Source of the DNA: SKKY01 sp965228015
GTDB taxonomy: Bacteria > Bacillota > Peptococcia > Peptococcales > SKKY01
Reading direction: 5' to 3'
DNA: 64,000 nt
Assembly (NCBI GenBank): GCA_965228015.1
Contig: OZ245787.1
Coordinates: 372,001-436,000, forward strand
Under the pieces are notes generated by a model. It was given only the letters and a program-made list of their open reading frames with translations, did no database searches and was not told the origin of the DNA. Below, piece after piece: positions 1-8,633 of the stretch; position 1 is the first letter of the stretch; each line of letters begins with the position of its first letter. The translations under genes and the position numbers were made by a program.

Positions 1-441
1 ATTATCTCGGCCCTTGAAGGTGACTTTAAAAAGGCCTGCATTTTTGTAATAGTTGCAGCTTTTTTAGATGGCGTGGACGGAAAAGCAGCCAGAAAACTAA
101 ATGTATCTTCAGAATTTGGAAAAGAACTAGACTCATTATGTGATATGGTTTCCTTTGGAACAGCACCTGGAATACTTGCCTATACTTTCTTTCTTAATGA
201 ACTGGGAGTAGCGGGATTAATTGTGTCGATATTGTTTATTACTGCAGGAGTTTTCCGCCTGGCAAGGTTCAATGTTTTAAATATAACAACTCACTTTATT
301 GGTGTTCCAATAACAATTGCAGGTGGATTTTTAGCCCTTGTAATGTTAATAGGCAGTAATTTATCACCTTTAATAATAGCAGTTTTAACATTTGTTTTAT
401 CCTACTTAATGGTTAGTAATATAAAAACACCAAAGTTTTAA
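1..441 (+). CDS. pssA: CDP-diacylglycerol--serine O-phosphatidyltransferase (3' part)
   Basis: This membrane enzyme makes phosphatidylserine from CDP-diacylglycerol and serine, the first step to phosphatidylethanolamine. The reading frame is open from base 1, so the true start lies off the window. The CDP-alcohol phosphotransferase signature (D-G-x2-A-R-x8-G-x3-D-x3-D) is complete near the visible N-terminus: DGKAARK, then FGKELDSLCD. Three or four hydrophobic segments follow, as expected for the family's membrane-embedded fold. It ends 31 bp before the surE start codon, so the two genes are probably co-transcribed. The signature makes the family secure; the serine specificity is inferred from the close resemblance to bacterial PssA. 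Confidence 0.88.
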   Translation: MISALEGDFKKACIFVIVAAFLDGVDGKAARKLNVSSEFGKELDSLCDMVSFGTAPGILAYTFFLNELGVAGLIVSILFITAGVFRLARFNVLNITTHFIGVPITIAGGFLALVMLIGSNLSPLIIAVLTFVLSYLMVSNIKTPKF

Positions 442-472
442 CATTTTTTTGACAGGAGTTAAATTTAAAAAT

Positions 473-1215
473 ATGAATATCTTAGTTACAAATGATGATG
501 GAATTTATTCCCAGGGCTTAAAAGTATTGGTAGATGAGGCATCTTCCTTTGGTGATGTATATGTAGCAGCTCCAATGGAAGAAAAAAGTGCCTGCAATCA
601 TGGTATTACAGTTAGAAGCCTTATCAAAATATATAAAAAATCTTTATATGATCTTGCAGTGGAATCCTACGGAATCGAGGGAACCCCTGCAGATTGTGTA
701 AAAATAGCTAAGCAGTTTTTAATAGAAGGGAAAATTGATTTGGTTCTTTCTGGAGTAAACAGAGGGGCTAATTTAGGGACAGATGTAATATATTCTGGTA
801 CTGTAGCTGGGGCAACAGAAGGATATATTAATGGTATTGGTTCTATTGTTTTTTCAATTGACGGATCGAACATTACAAGTTATGAACTGGCAAAAAAGCA
901 ATCAGGGATATAATCAGCGAGAAAATAATTAACAGGCAATCCAATGATCGTGTTTTGTACAATGTTAATATACCAAACATTTCTCCAAAAGAATTTCAAG
1001 GATACAATGGTACTCGATTAGGGCAAAGAGTTTATAATAATGAGTTTTTAAAAAGGCAGGATCCCTGGGGTAACGATTATTTTTGGCTTGGTAGAGGTGT
1101 TGTTTCAATTCCAGAAAATGATTTAGATTACGACACGGGAGCTGTAAATAATAACTATATTTCAGTGACGCCATTAAATGTAGATTTGACTGACTTTTCT
1201 CTTTTAAAAAAATAA
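473..1215 (+). pseudogene. surE: 5'/3'-nucleotidase SurE, frameshifted
   Basis: SurE is a metal-dependent nucleoside monophosphate phosphatase linked to stationary-phase survival. The ATG at 473 opens with MNILVTNDDGI, which carries the metal-binding DD pair. The G-T-P-A-D-C-V segment and SGVNRGANLG follow, all family hallmarks. The frame closes at 913, but the C-terminal part (YNVNIPNI... through GAVNNNYISVTPL) continues in another frame to 1215. Adding one A to the A6 run at 892-897 joins both parts into 248 residues, the usual SurE length. It is therefore either a recent one-base deletion or a sequencing error. ISL3 copy 1 lies 22 bp downstream. Confidence 0.85.
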
Positions 1216-1284
1216 TTATTAAAATTATAAAAAAATAGGTTCTTTGTCAAATGTTGGGGTAACCCAATTAGATTAGATTCCATG

Positions 1285-1315
1285 AGTACCGCATTGAAAA
1301 ATGCGGTACTTTTTT
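1285..1315 (+). terminator. Intrinsic terminator carried by ISL3 copy 1, reading inward
   Basis: The hairpin AGTACCGCATT / AATGCGGTACT is followed by a T run. It lies about 50 bp inside the left end of the element. The T run is on the plus strand, so it would stop transcription entering from the upstream host gene before it becomes antisense to the transposase. Confidence 0.8.
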
Positions 1316-1324
1316 AAATTGTTT

Positions 1325-2504
1325 TTAGTTCATTACGTGCATTATTCTGTTTTTGAATCTCCAAAAATTTCTTACACCATAAGCATTTCTTTTTAAAACC
1401 TTAATTTTGTTATTAACTCCTTCTGTATATCCGTTAGTATAAGTACAAGTAAATGAATTAAGAATATATTTCTGCCAGTTGAAAATGGTTCTGGAGCATT
1501 TATCGAATTCTTCAAGCTCACAGGACATAACAAACATATACCAGGCTTTCAAATTCTTTTTTGCACTTTCTAAATCACTGCTGTCAACAAAGTTATAAAA
1601 TTTTTCTTTTAACATATAAGCTTTTTGCAGTTTCTCAGAAGTAGCAAGCATAACGTTTACCTGGTCAATTTCTTCAGGAGTTAAATACTTCATTCTTTTT
1701 AAGAGAAGGGAGCGACTTCTTTTGAAATATCTTCGCCTTTCCTTGGCAAATTTCTTTTGCTCATCTTTCCTAATTCTTTCAAATGCCTAAGTGACCTGCC
1801 TAATGAAATGGAATTTATCGATAATGATAGTTGCATTTTTAAAATATGTTTCAGCAATATCCTTGTAAGGTTGCCACATATCCATAATGAAGTATTTTAC
1901 TTTATTCCTGTCATTGAATTTCCTGAAATAGTCCGATAAAATGTGTTGTTCTCTTCCGTGAAGAATATCAAGTACCTTCTTGTTTTAGGGATCAGTTAAT
2001 ATGCACTGGTACTTTTTGCCCCCCGGCATTACCTTTAAATTCATCAATAGAGATTGCTTCGGGCAATTTTGTTAGGGAATAGTTTATGAATCTAAAAAGC
2101 CTGAGAGCCGTTGATGGTGAAATATTATTCTCTTTGGCAATATCAGATACAGAGTAAACATTTTTCATTCGAGTAATTATGTATTTTATCAGCCTGCTGG
2201 TCATTCTTTGATAGCGGGGAAGAAAATCATTTTTTTGTAGAATTTTTTATTGCAGTGATTATAAACGTACCTTCTTTTTTTGTAGTAAAGGTAGGTTTTC
2301 TTCCTTGAGATGGAAATATCTTTTATCATTTGAATTCTGTAATCATGAACTTTACTGGTTTGTTGATGGCATTTGGGGTAATTGTGAGTTTTAATCTCCA
2401 GAGAAAAAAGGAAAGGACATTGAATCAGAAGAAGTTTCTAATTGTTCTAAAATTATCCCTTTAAAACCAATTAATTTTTTAATATAATAGTTATTACAGA
2501 GCAT
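1325..2504 (-). pseudogene. ISL3-family transposase, copy 1, multiply disrupted
   Basis: The full reading would be about 393 residues from the ATG at 2504, preceded by an AAGGAGG site. It contains an N-terminal CPKCHQQ ... CNHCNKKF-type zinc finger, a helix-turn-helix (NISPSTALRLFRF), and the DDE domain with SIDEFKG and the FHFIRQV region. This copy has frameshifts near the zinc finger and in the GGKKYQC region, a TAA in place of Gln (TDP-Q-NKK) and a TAG in place of Trp (QVT-W-AFERI). It cannot make an active enzyme without suppression. Confidence 0.85.
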
Positions 2505-2633
2505 AAGTAAATTCCTCCTTAGATTACAGTGAGTGTTCTCTAATATGGATTTACTCAATGCTCTGTATTTTTTCGCAAAAAATGTCAGAATGGTTTTTAC
2601 CACCCCAACATTTATTGTAGAACTAAAAAATAT

Positions 2634-2669
2634 AAAAACAGTTTTCTATTAAGTTAGAAAACTGTTTTT
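2634..2669 (+). terminator. Intrinsic terminator, probably of the pssA-surE transcript
   Basis: A perfect 15-bp stem (AAAAACAGTTTTCTA / TAGAAAACTGTTTTT) with a 6-nt loop is followed by TTATTG. It begins 2 bp after the right-hand direct repeat of ISL3 copy 1. The element therefore appears to have inserted between surE and its terminator. Stem symmetry means it could act in either direction. Confidence 0.75.
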
Positions 2670-2724
2670 ATTGTGTAATTAGATATTATGTTTTTTACGA
2701 ATTTAAAAAGAGGAGGAGCTTATA

Positions 2725-4743
2725 TTGAAAAAGTATGCTGCAGAAAAAATTAAGAATATAGGGATAGTTTCTCATGCCAGGGCCGGTAAAACTTCATTGA
2801 CAGAATCCCTATTATTCAGTGCAGGACATTTAACAAGGCTTGGCCGGGTAGATGATGGCACAACAACCACCGACTATCTGCCAGCAGAAACTGCAAGGAA
2901 AGTAACAATCAGTACAGCCCTTGCTCCTGTAGAATGGAAGGACTATAAATTTAATTTTATAGACACTCCAGGTTATTCGGATTTTGCCGGTGAAGTTAAC
3001 GGTGCTTTAAGGGTAGCAGATAGCATGTTGCTTGTTGTCTGTAGTGTTTCAGGTATTGAAGTAAGAACAGAAATTTTATGGGACTATGCGGAAGAACTGC
3101 AAAAACCAAGAATGATTTTTATTAACAAGCTTGACAGAAAAAATGCAGATTTTGAACAAAATATTGCAGACTTACAAACTCAGTTCGGAAATAAAATAGT
3201 ACCACTATGGATTCCAATCGGCAAGGAAGAAAATTTTTCCGGTGTGGTAGATATTATTAAAAACAAAGCCTACGATTTTACAAATGGTTTAAAGGAAATT
3301 CCTGTTCCTGAAGATATGAAGGATCAGATTGAAGTACATAAAGCTCAGGCAATGGAAAGTATTGCTGAGTGTAATGATGAGCTTTTAATGAAGTATCTTG
3401 AAGGAGAAGAACTGACTCAGGATGAGTTAATGGAAGGTTTGAAAAAGGGAATTAAAGAGGCTTGTTTATTCTTAGTATTCTGTGGTTCAGCTTATAAGAA
3501 TTACGGACCAGAACTTTTCTTAAACTATATTGCAGAAATTATTCCCGGAGCAGCAGATTTCCCTCCTGAAACTGATAAAGATTCCGCTCTTGTATTCAAG
3601 AGCATTGCCGATCCTTTTGTTGGCAAAATGAACTTTATTAAAGTTATGGCAGGATCATTAAAAGTTGGTCAGAATATATACAACTCTACAAAGGAAAAAG
3701 AAGAGAAAATCAGTCATTTTATGATAATGAGAGGTAAAACCAGTGAAAATGTTGATGAAGTATTCGCTGGAGATATTGCTGCAGTTTCAAAACTTCAGTA
3801 TACCGGCACAGGAGATACCTTATGCTTCAAGAATAATCCAATTATTCTTGAAGGAATTGATTTCCCAGAGCCAGTATTACAATATGCGGTATTATCTAAA
3901 AACCGCGGGGATGAAGATAAAATTGCATCAGCAATAAACAAAATCCTTGAAGAAGATCTTTCTCTTAGATATATAAAAGATCCAGATACCAAAGAAAGCA
4001 TTATAATTGGTGTGGGTGATCTGCATCTGGATATTATTAAAGAAAGACTTAAAAATATCTATAATTTAGAAGTTGAGTTAAAAACTCCAAAAGCTCCATA
4101 TAAAGAAACAATCAAAAACAATGTTAAAGCTCAGGGAAAACACAAAAAGCAATCTGGTGGCGCAGGTCAATACGGTGATGTATGGCTTACAATTGAACCA
4201 AATTATGAAGAAACTTTTACCTTTGCTGAAAATGTATTTGGGGGAGCTGTTCCAAAAAACTACTTCCCTGCAGTAGAAAAGGGTGTTCAGGAAGCAATGC
4301 ACCAGGGAATACTTGCTGGTTATCCTGTAATTAACATTAAGGCAACTCTTGTTGATGGTTCTTACCATCCTGTAGATTCAAATGAAATGTCCTTTAAAAT
4401 GGCGGGAATTTTAGCCTTTAGAAATGCAATGGCAAAGGCAAATGCAGTAATTCTTGAACCGGTAATGGATGTGGCTGTTACAATTCCCGAAGCTTATATG
4501 GGTGATATTATGGGAGACATGAATGGCAGAAGAGGCAGAATAATGGGTATGGAAGCTCAAGGTAAAAATCAGGTTATAAAAGCCAGAGTTCCTTTAGCAG
4601 AGATGTACAGTTATGCTATTAATTTAAAAGCTATAACTCAGGGAAGAGGAAATTTCAAAATGGAGTTTGCTGAGTATGAAGAAGTCCCTCCAAGATTGTC
4701 TGATGAAATAATTAAAGAAAGCAAAAAAGAAGAAGAAAACTAA
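2725..4743 (+). CDS. Elongation factor G-like GTPase
   Basis: A 672-residue translational GTPase with EF-G domain order. The G domain has G1 HARAGKTS (residues 17-24), G3 DTPGYSDF and G4 NKLD. It is followed by the beta-barrel domain, domain IV with GGAGQYGDVWLTIEP, and a domain V-like C-terminus (EAYMGDIMGDMNGRRGRIMG). The G1 and switch regions differ from housekeeping EF-G (AHIDAGKTT, RGITI), placing it in the EF-G-like/FusA2 group, whose role is not settled. The TTG start at 2725 is chosen because AGGAGG lies 8 bp upstream. It is intact and ends just before a strong terminator, so it is probably monocistronic. Confidence 0.88.
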   Translation: MKKYAAEKIKNIGIVSHARAGKTSLTESLLFSAGHLTRLGRVDDGTTTTDYLPAETARKVTISTALAPVEWKDYKFNFIDTPGYSDFAGEVNGALRVADSMLLVVCSVSGIEVRTEILWDYAEELQKPRMIFINKLDRKNADFEQNIADLQTQFGNKIVPLWIPIGKEENFSGVVDIIKNKAYDFTNGLKEIPVPEDMKDQIEVHKAQAMESIAECNDELLMKYLEGEELTQDELMEGLKKGIKEACLFLVFCGSAYKNYGPELFLNYIAEIIPGAADFPPETDKDSALVFKSIADPFVGKMNFIKVMAGSLKVGQNIYNSTKEKEEKISHFMIMRGKTSENVDEVFAGDIAAVSKLQYTGTGDTLCFKNNPIILEGIDFPEPVLQYAVLSKNRGDEDKIASAINKILEEDLSLRYIKDPDTKESIIIGVGDLHLDIIKERLKNIYNLEVELKTPKAPYKETIKNNVKAQGKHKKQSGGAGQYGDVWLTIEPNYEETFTFAENVFGGAVPKNYFPAVEKGVQEAMHQGILAGYPVINIKATLVDGSYHPVDSNEMSFKMAGILAFRNAMAKANAVILEPVMDVAVTIPEAYMGDIMGDMNGRRGRIMGMEAQGKNQVIKARVPLAEMYSYAINLKAITQGRGNFKMEFAEYEEVPPRLSDEIIKESKKEEEN

Positions 4744-4753
4744 AAATGAGTAC

Positions 4754-4783
4754 AAAAAAAGGACAGGAAAACCTGTCCTTTTT
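4754..4783 (+). terminator. Intrinsic terminator after the EF-G-like gene
   Basis: The stem AAAGGACAGG / CCTGTCCTTT with an AAAA loop is followed by TTTC. It lies directly downstream of the TAA at 4743 and just before the convergent tRNA-Trp gene, so it may serve both strands. Confidence 0.88.
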
Positions 4784-4787
4784 CTTT

Positions 4788-4863
4788 TGGCAGGGGCAGC
4801 AGGGCTTGAACCCGCAACCAATGGTTTTGGAGACCACTACTCTACCAGTTGAGCTATACCCCT
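4788..4863 (-). tRNA. tRNA-Trp (anticodon CCA)
   Basis: Read on the minus strand, the 76-nt gene has a 7-bp acceptor stem (AGGGGTA / TGCCCCT), a D arm with AGCTCAACTGGTAGAG, and an anticodon loop CTCCAAA giving CCA. It has a T arm with GGTTCAAGC and an encoded 3' CCA. All cloverleaf arms pair. The gene stands alone between the EF-G-like gene and the PHP gene. Confidence 0.95.
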
Positions 4864-4919
4864 ATGAATAACGCAATTATTATATTATAATAGAATTAAT
4901 TTTTTGTCAAGGAGCTAAT

Positions 4920-5731
4920 ATGATTAATACAATAGATTTGCATATTCATACAAATTATTTAGATGGAACAGATTCTCTGAAAAAAGTACTTGAAATAGCT
5001 ACTACTAATGGTTTATAATATATAAATATCACTGATCACGAGAGCATGGAAGCTTATAAAAACATCAATTTAATGCATAATTATAAATTAAATGTAATGC
5101 CAGGCGTAGAGTTGCATACTTATTATGGCAATAAAGAAATACATTTGCTAAGCTATAGCCTGGAATATGGAAACCCGGATATTTCTGAATATCTGAAAAA
5201 TCAAGGTACGAAAGAACAGAAATTGCCTTTGAAACTGTTGAGTTAATAAGAAGGCAGGGGATACAACTAACCTGGGAAGATGGATTAAAAAAATCAGGGG
5301 ATGATGTTGCTGTAACCAAGGGGCACATTATAAATGCTTTATCAGATTTTAATTTAGAAGATAAAAGTTTTTATTATGATTTTTTTAATCCATCAGGTAG
5401 TAAGTATTTGCCATATAAAGAAAATCTTTTTTCTAAAGCTGTCGATATTATTAAAAGCAATGGTGGAAAAGCAGTACTTGCTCATCCTGAATTAGTTTTT
5501 GATGATAATCTGGTATTAGATATTATTAAGAAATTTGATACTGGACTAGAGGTCTACTACTACTATTATTATGGTAAAAAACGTAATGAATGGATAAAAA
5601 AATATAAGACTATGGCATTGGATTATGGTACAATATATACTGGTAGTAGTGACTATCATGGCTATATTACCGAATCTGAATTAGGCGGGATCTATGTTCC
5701 CGAAGCAGTTATCGAAATGTTATTGGCTTAA
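4920..5731 (+). pseudogene. PHP-domain metal-dependent phosphoesterase, disrupted
   Basis: PHP proteins are metal-dependent phosphoesterases; the TrpH/YciV type acts on nucleotides or RNA 5' ends. The ATG at 4920 gives IDLHIHTNYLDGT with the H-x-H metal motif, then NITDHES, LPYKENLF, AVLAHPEL and GSSDYHG, all typical. A TAA replaces the expected Lys codon in GL-K-YINITDH near 5018. A frameshift near 5205 separates YLKNQGTKE from the continuation IAFETVELIRRQGI, and the last part is read in a third stretch to 5731. With two lesions it is very likely non-functional unless both are sequencing errors. Confidence 0.8.
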
Positions 5732-5741
5732 TTCAGTTTTT

Positions 5742-5788
5742 TTCAGCGTAATTGACAACTTGAGAAGCATGTCAAGTTGTCAGCTGAA
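5742..5788 (+). promoter_or_regulatory. Strong hairpin of unknown role upstream of the oxoacid oxidoreductase operon
   Basis: A perfect 11-bp stem TGACAACTTGA / TCAAGTTGTCA with an 8-nt loop is extended by an outer 6-bp stem TTCAGC / GCTGAA, leaving a 5-nt GTAAT bulge on the 5' side. It is not followed by a T run on either strand, so it is not a standard terminator. It lies about 25 nt before the ribosome binding site of the ferredoxin subunit gene. Confidence 0.55.
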
Positions 5789-5826
5789 ATAATATAAATA
5801 TTTTTGGGTGTAAGGGGGACTTATAA

Positions 5827-6033
5827 ATGAGTGAAAAACCAATCATAATTAATCTTGAATTGTGTAAAGCATGTGGTATTTGTTACAGACTTTGCCCAAC
5901 TGGTGCTATTGCAGGGAATGAAAAAGGTGAAGTTGTTCTCCAGCATCCGGAAAAATGTATAAAATGTGGAATGTGTGAAGACCATTGTCCAGATTATGCT
6001 ATATCAGTTTGGAGGGATGAAAATGGAAAATAA
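5827..6033 (+). CDS. korD: 2-oxoacid:ferredoxin oxidoreductase, delta (ferredoxin) subunit
   Basis: A 68-residue 2[4Fe-4S] ferredoxin-like subunit that passes electrons from the oxidoreductase to ferredoxin. Both clusters are visible: CKACGICYRLCP and CIKCGMCEDHCP. The ATG at 5827 follows a GGGGGAC ribosome site. It overlaps the alpha-subunit start by 11 bases, showing translational coupling in the DABC operon order. The substrate cannot be told from this subunit: 2-oxoglutarate (Kor) and branched-chain 2-oxoacid (Vor) enzymes share this organisation. Confidence 0.88.
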   Translation: MSEKPIIINLELCKACGICYRLCPTGAIAGNEKGEVVLQHPEKCIKCGMCEDHCPDYAISVWRDENGK

Positions 6034-7168
6034 ACCAAGACTTATACAAGGGAACAGAGCCGTTGCGGAAGGTGCTATAGCTGCAGGAGTTAATTTTTTT
6101 GCAGGATACCCAATTACACCCTCAACAGAAATTGCTGAAATATTAGCTGAACTTCTTCCCAAAAATGGCGGAAAATTTATTCAAATGGAAGATGAAATTG
6201 CAGGAATGGCTGCTACTATTGGTGCTGCTTTAACAGGTAAAAAAGCATTTACAGCCAGCAGCGGACCAGGAGTATCTTTAAAACAAGAAAATGTTGGATA
6301 TGCTCAGATTACTGAAACACCCTGCGTAATTGTTAACGTACAAAGATTAGGCCCCAGTACTGGCGGACCTACTTTGCCATCTCAAGGTGATATTATGCAG
6401 GCAAGATGGGGAAGTCATGGTGATGGTTCAATAATTACTTTGTGCCCGATATCAGTTCCGGAATGTTTTACTATGACTATTACTGCTGTTAATCTTTCAG
6501 AAAAATTCAGAACTCCCGTTTATTTGATGCTTGATGAAGTAGTGGGTCACATGAGAGAAAGAATCGTAATTCCAAATAAAGAAGATATAGAAATAGTAGA
6601 TAGAAAAAGAACCACAAAAAAGCCAGGGGAATATAAACCATATGCCGTTGAAGAAGGCTCAAAGGTGCCGGATTTTGCTGATTTTGGTCAGGGATATAAA
6701 TGGCATGTTACCGGTCTTATTCATGATGAAACTGGTTTCCCAAGTAACAGTACAAAGGAAGTAAAAAAACTGTTAGACAGATTGATGACTAAATTTGACG
6801 ATCATCTTGATGAAATAATTATGTACGAAGAACTTAAAACCGAAGATGCAGAAACAATTATTGTTGCCTATGGCAGTGTTGCCAGATCTTCAATATCTGC
6901 AGTTAAGCGTTTAAGGGAAGCCGGAGAAAAAGTTGGAGTATTTATTCCAAAAACCATCTGGCCATTCCCGGAAGAAAGACTTCGTGAGATAGTTCAGGGA
7001 CCATGTAAAAAAATTATTTCTGCAGAGATGAACTACGGTCAGCTTTCTCTGGAAATTGAAAGAATCGTTGTAAAATATGTAGATTTTGAAACGGCTCTTA
7101 AATCAAACGGGCTGATTATTACACCAGAAGAACTTATGGATAAAGTAAGAGGAGGTAATATTCTATGA
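6023..7168 (+). CDS. korA: 2-oxoacid:ferredoxin oxidoreductase, alpha subunit
   Basis: A 381-residue subunit with the pyrimidine-binding domain typical of the alpha chain: AVAEGAIAAGVNFFAGYPITP near the N-terminus, then the IQMEDEIAGMAA and TASSGPG motifs. The frame is open further upstream, but ATG 6023 is preferred because GGAGGG at 6011-6016 is correctly spaced for it. The complex decarboxylates 2-oxoacids to acyl-CoA and reduces ferredoxin. With livHMGF and ptb-buk in the same window, a role in branched-chain amino acid fermentation (Vor-like) is plausible, but a 2-oxoglutarate-specific enzyme is equally compatible with the sequence. Confidence 0.9.
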   Translation: MENKPRLIQGNRAVAEGAIAAGVNFFAGYPITPSTEIAEILAELLPKNGGKFIQMEDEIAGMAATIGAALTGKKAFTASSGPGVSLKQENVGYAQITETPCVIVNVQRLGPSTGGPTLPSQGDIMQARWGSHGDGSIITLCPISVPECFTMTITAVNLSEKFRTPVYLMLDEVVGHMRERIVIPNKEDIEIVDRKRTTKKPGEYKPYAVEEGSKVPDFADFGQGYKWHVTGLIHDETGFPSNSTKEVKKLLDRLMTKFDDHLDEIIMYEELKTEDAETIIVAYGSVARSSISAVKRLREAGEKVGVFIPKTIWPFPEERLREIVQGPCKKIISAEMNYGQLSLEIERIVVKYVDFETALKSNGLIITPEELMDKVRGGNIL

Positions 7169-7992
7169 AAAAAGAGTTACAGCATTTATTCAGAATGAAT
7201 AAGCTTCCCCATATTTGGTGTCCTGGCTGTGGTAATGGTATTGTTCTTAGAACTATTGCTCAGGCTATTCATGAATCTGGGATAGATATAGATAAAACAG
7301 TTATAGTATCTGGTATAGGTTGTTCCTCTCGCTCAACAGGGTATATGAATTTTGATACAGTTCATACAACTCACGGAAGAGCTCTTGCTTTTGCTACAGG
7401 AATAAAAATAGCAGAACCAAAATTAAATGTTTTTGTAATTACCGGTGATGGTGATGCTACAGCTATAGGTGGAAACCACTTTATACACGCAGCAAGAAGA
7501 AATATAGATCTTAATGTTATATTATTCAATAATAATATTTATGGAATGACAGGGGGGCAGTATTCTCCTATGACTCCTCGGGGAGATCTTGCTACAACTT
7601 CTCCTTTTGGAAATGTTGAAAATAATTTTGATATTCCTAAGCTTGCTATTGCTGCAGGGGCAACATATGTTGGCAGAAGCACAACTTATCATGACAAACT
7701 TCTGGTTTCAGTAATTAAAGAAGGAATTAAAAACAGAGGTTTCTCCTTGACTGAAGCAATTACCATGTGCCCTGTATCCTATGGAAGAAAAAACAAGCAT
7801 GGTGATGGAGCCGACATGATAGTCTGGCAAAAGGAAAACAGCGTAAATATAAAAGCTGCAGAAAAACTTGGTACAGATAAAGTTAAGGGCAAATATATTA
7901 TTGGAGAATTATATAATCAGAGTAAGCCTGAATATAATGATTTATATAATAATATTATCAATAGACTTCAAAGAGAGGAGGGCTGTTGCTAA
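7165..7992 (+). CDS. korB: 2-oxoacid:ferredoxin oxidoreductase, beta (TPP) subunit
   Basis: A 275-residue thiamine-pyrophosphate subunit. WCPGCGNG near residue 20 and GIGCSSRSTGY are characteristic of the Kor/Vor beta chain. The TPP/Mg motif GDGDATAIGGNH and the NNNIYGMTGGQ segment follow. The ATG at 7165 overlaps the alpha stop codon (ATGA), and the stop overlaps the gamma start (TAATG), so the four genes are tightly coupled. The protein is intact and of the usual length. Confidence 0.92.
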   Translation: MKKELQHLFRMNKLPHIWCPGCGNGIVLRTIAQAIHESGIDIDKTVIVSGIGCSSRSTGYMNFDTVHTTHGRALAFATGIKIAEPKLNVFVITGDGDATAIGGNHFIHAARRNIDLNVILFNNNIYGMTGGQYSPMTPRGDLATTSPFGNVENNFDIPKLAIAAGATYVGRSTTYHDKLLVSVIKEGIKNRGFSLTEAITMCPVSYGRKNKHGDGADMIVWQKENSVNIKAAEKLGTDKVKGKYIIGELYNQSKPEYNDLYNNIINRLQREEGCC

Positions 7993-8528
7993 TGAGCAGA
8001 AAAAAATTCAGAATTTCCGGGTCCGGTGGCCAGGGAGTAATCACATTAGGAATAATCCTTGCTGAAGCAGCTATACAAGATGATAAACTTGCAGTTCAGT
8101 CTCAAAGTTATGGTCCTGAAGCAAGAGGCGGTGCCAGTAAGTGTGAAGTAATAATTAGTGATGAAGATATTTTTTATCCAAAGGTAATTATTCCTGACAT
8201 TTTAATATCTATGAGTCAAAAGGCAGCAGAAAAATATGGTGATGAGATTGAAGAAAATGGAATTATCATTGTAGACTCTAGTATGGTTGAAAATTTTGTA
8301 AATGATAAAGCAAAAATATACAATCTTCCTATTACTCAGTTGGCAAGGGGAGAGTTTGGAAGCCCTCTGTATGCAAATATATTAATGCTTGGAGTATTAG
8401 TGGGTATAACGGACATAGTTTCATTAGATAAAATGAAAGAAGCCATCCAAATAAGACTATCAAGGGGTTATGAAATTAATGTAAGAGCCCTTGAAAGAGG
8501 CTATGAAGAAGCAAAAAAATTATTATAG
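7992..8528 (+). CDS. korC: 2-oxoacid:ferredoxin oxidoreductase, gamma subunit
   Basis: A 178-residue gamma subunit with the family's opening GSGGQGVITLGIILAEAA and the SYGPEARGGASKCEVIIS segment. A TTG at 7986 is in frame, but ATG 7992 has AGAGGAGG about 11 bases upstream and overlaps the beta stop, so it is preferred. This is the last gene of the operon. ISL3 copy 2 begins 18 bp after its stop, and a terminator-like hairpin is found on the far side of that element. Confidence 0.9.
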   Translation: MSRKKFRISGSGGQGVITLGIILAEAAIQDDKLAVQSQSYGPEARGGASKCEVIISDEDIFYPKVIIPDILISMSQKAAEKYGDEIEENGIIIVDSSMVENFVNDKAKIYNLPITQLARGEFGSPLYANILMLGVLVGITDIVSLDKMKEAIQIRLSRGYEINVRALERGYEEAKKLL

Positions 8529-8593
8529 TCTTGGTAATAATATATAGGTTCTCTGTCAAATGTTGGGGTAACCCAATTAGATTAGATTCCATG

Positions 8594-8624
8594 AGTACCG
8601 CATTGAAAAATGCGGTACTTTTTT
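8594..8624 (+). terminator. Intrinsic terminator carried by ISL3 copy 2
   Basis: The same inward-reading hairpin as in copy 1 (AGTACCGCATT / AATGCGGTACT followed by T6). It would end the korDABC transcript inside the element. Confidence 0.8.
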
Positions 8625-8633
8625 AAATTGTTT

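Larger units (their letters stand above)
1238..2624 (-). mobile_element. ISL3-family insertion sequence, copy 1
   Basis: This 1387-bp element has one damaged transposase gene on the minus strand. Its ends are imperfect inverted repeats: left GGTTCTTTGTCAAATGTTGG, right (read inward) AGTTCTACAATAAATGTTGG. An exact 8-bp direct repeat AAAAAATA flanks it at 1230-1237 and 2625-2632, the target duplication size known for ISL3-family elements. It sits between surE and a strong terminator hairpin at 2634-2669, which probably belonged to the surE transcript. Near-identical copies lie at 8547, 19658, 57804 and 62324 (partial). Confidence 0.88.

Noticed and set aside
1757..1939. A 60-residue plus-strand ORF repeated in every ISL3 copy (also near 9066, 20176, 58323, 62651)
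   Set aside because: It lies antisense to the conserved transposase and recurs only because the element is repeated; no ribosome site or independent conservation is seen.
4078..4368. A 96-residue minus-strand ORF within the EF-G-like gene
   Set aside because: It is antisense to the conserved domain IV of the GTPase and has no sign of coding of its own.
5742..5788. Hairpin before korD as a rho-independent terminator of the PHP gene
   Set aside because: No T run follows the stem on either strand; it is listed as a hairpin of unknown role instead.
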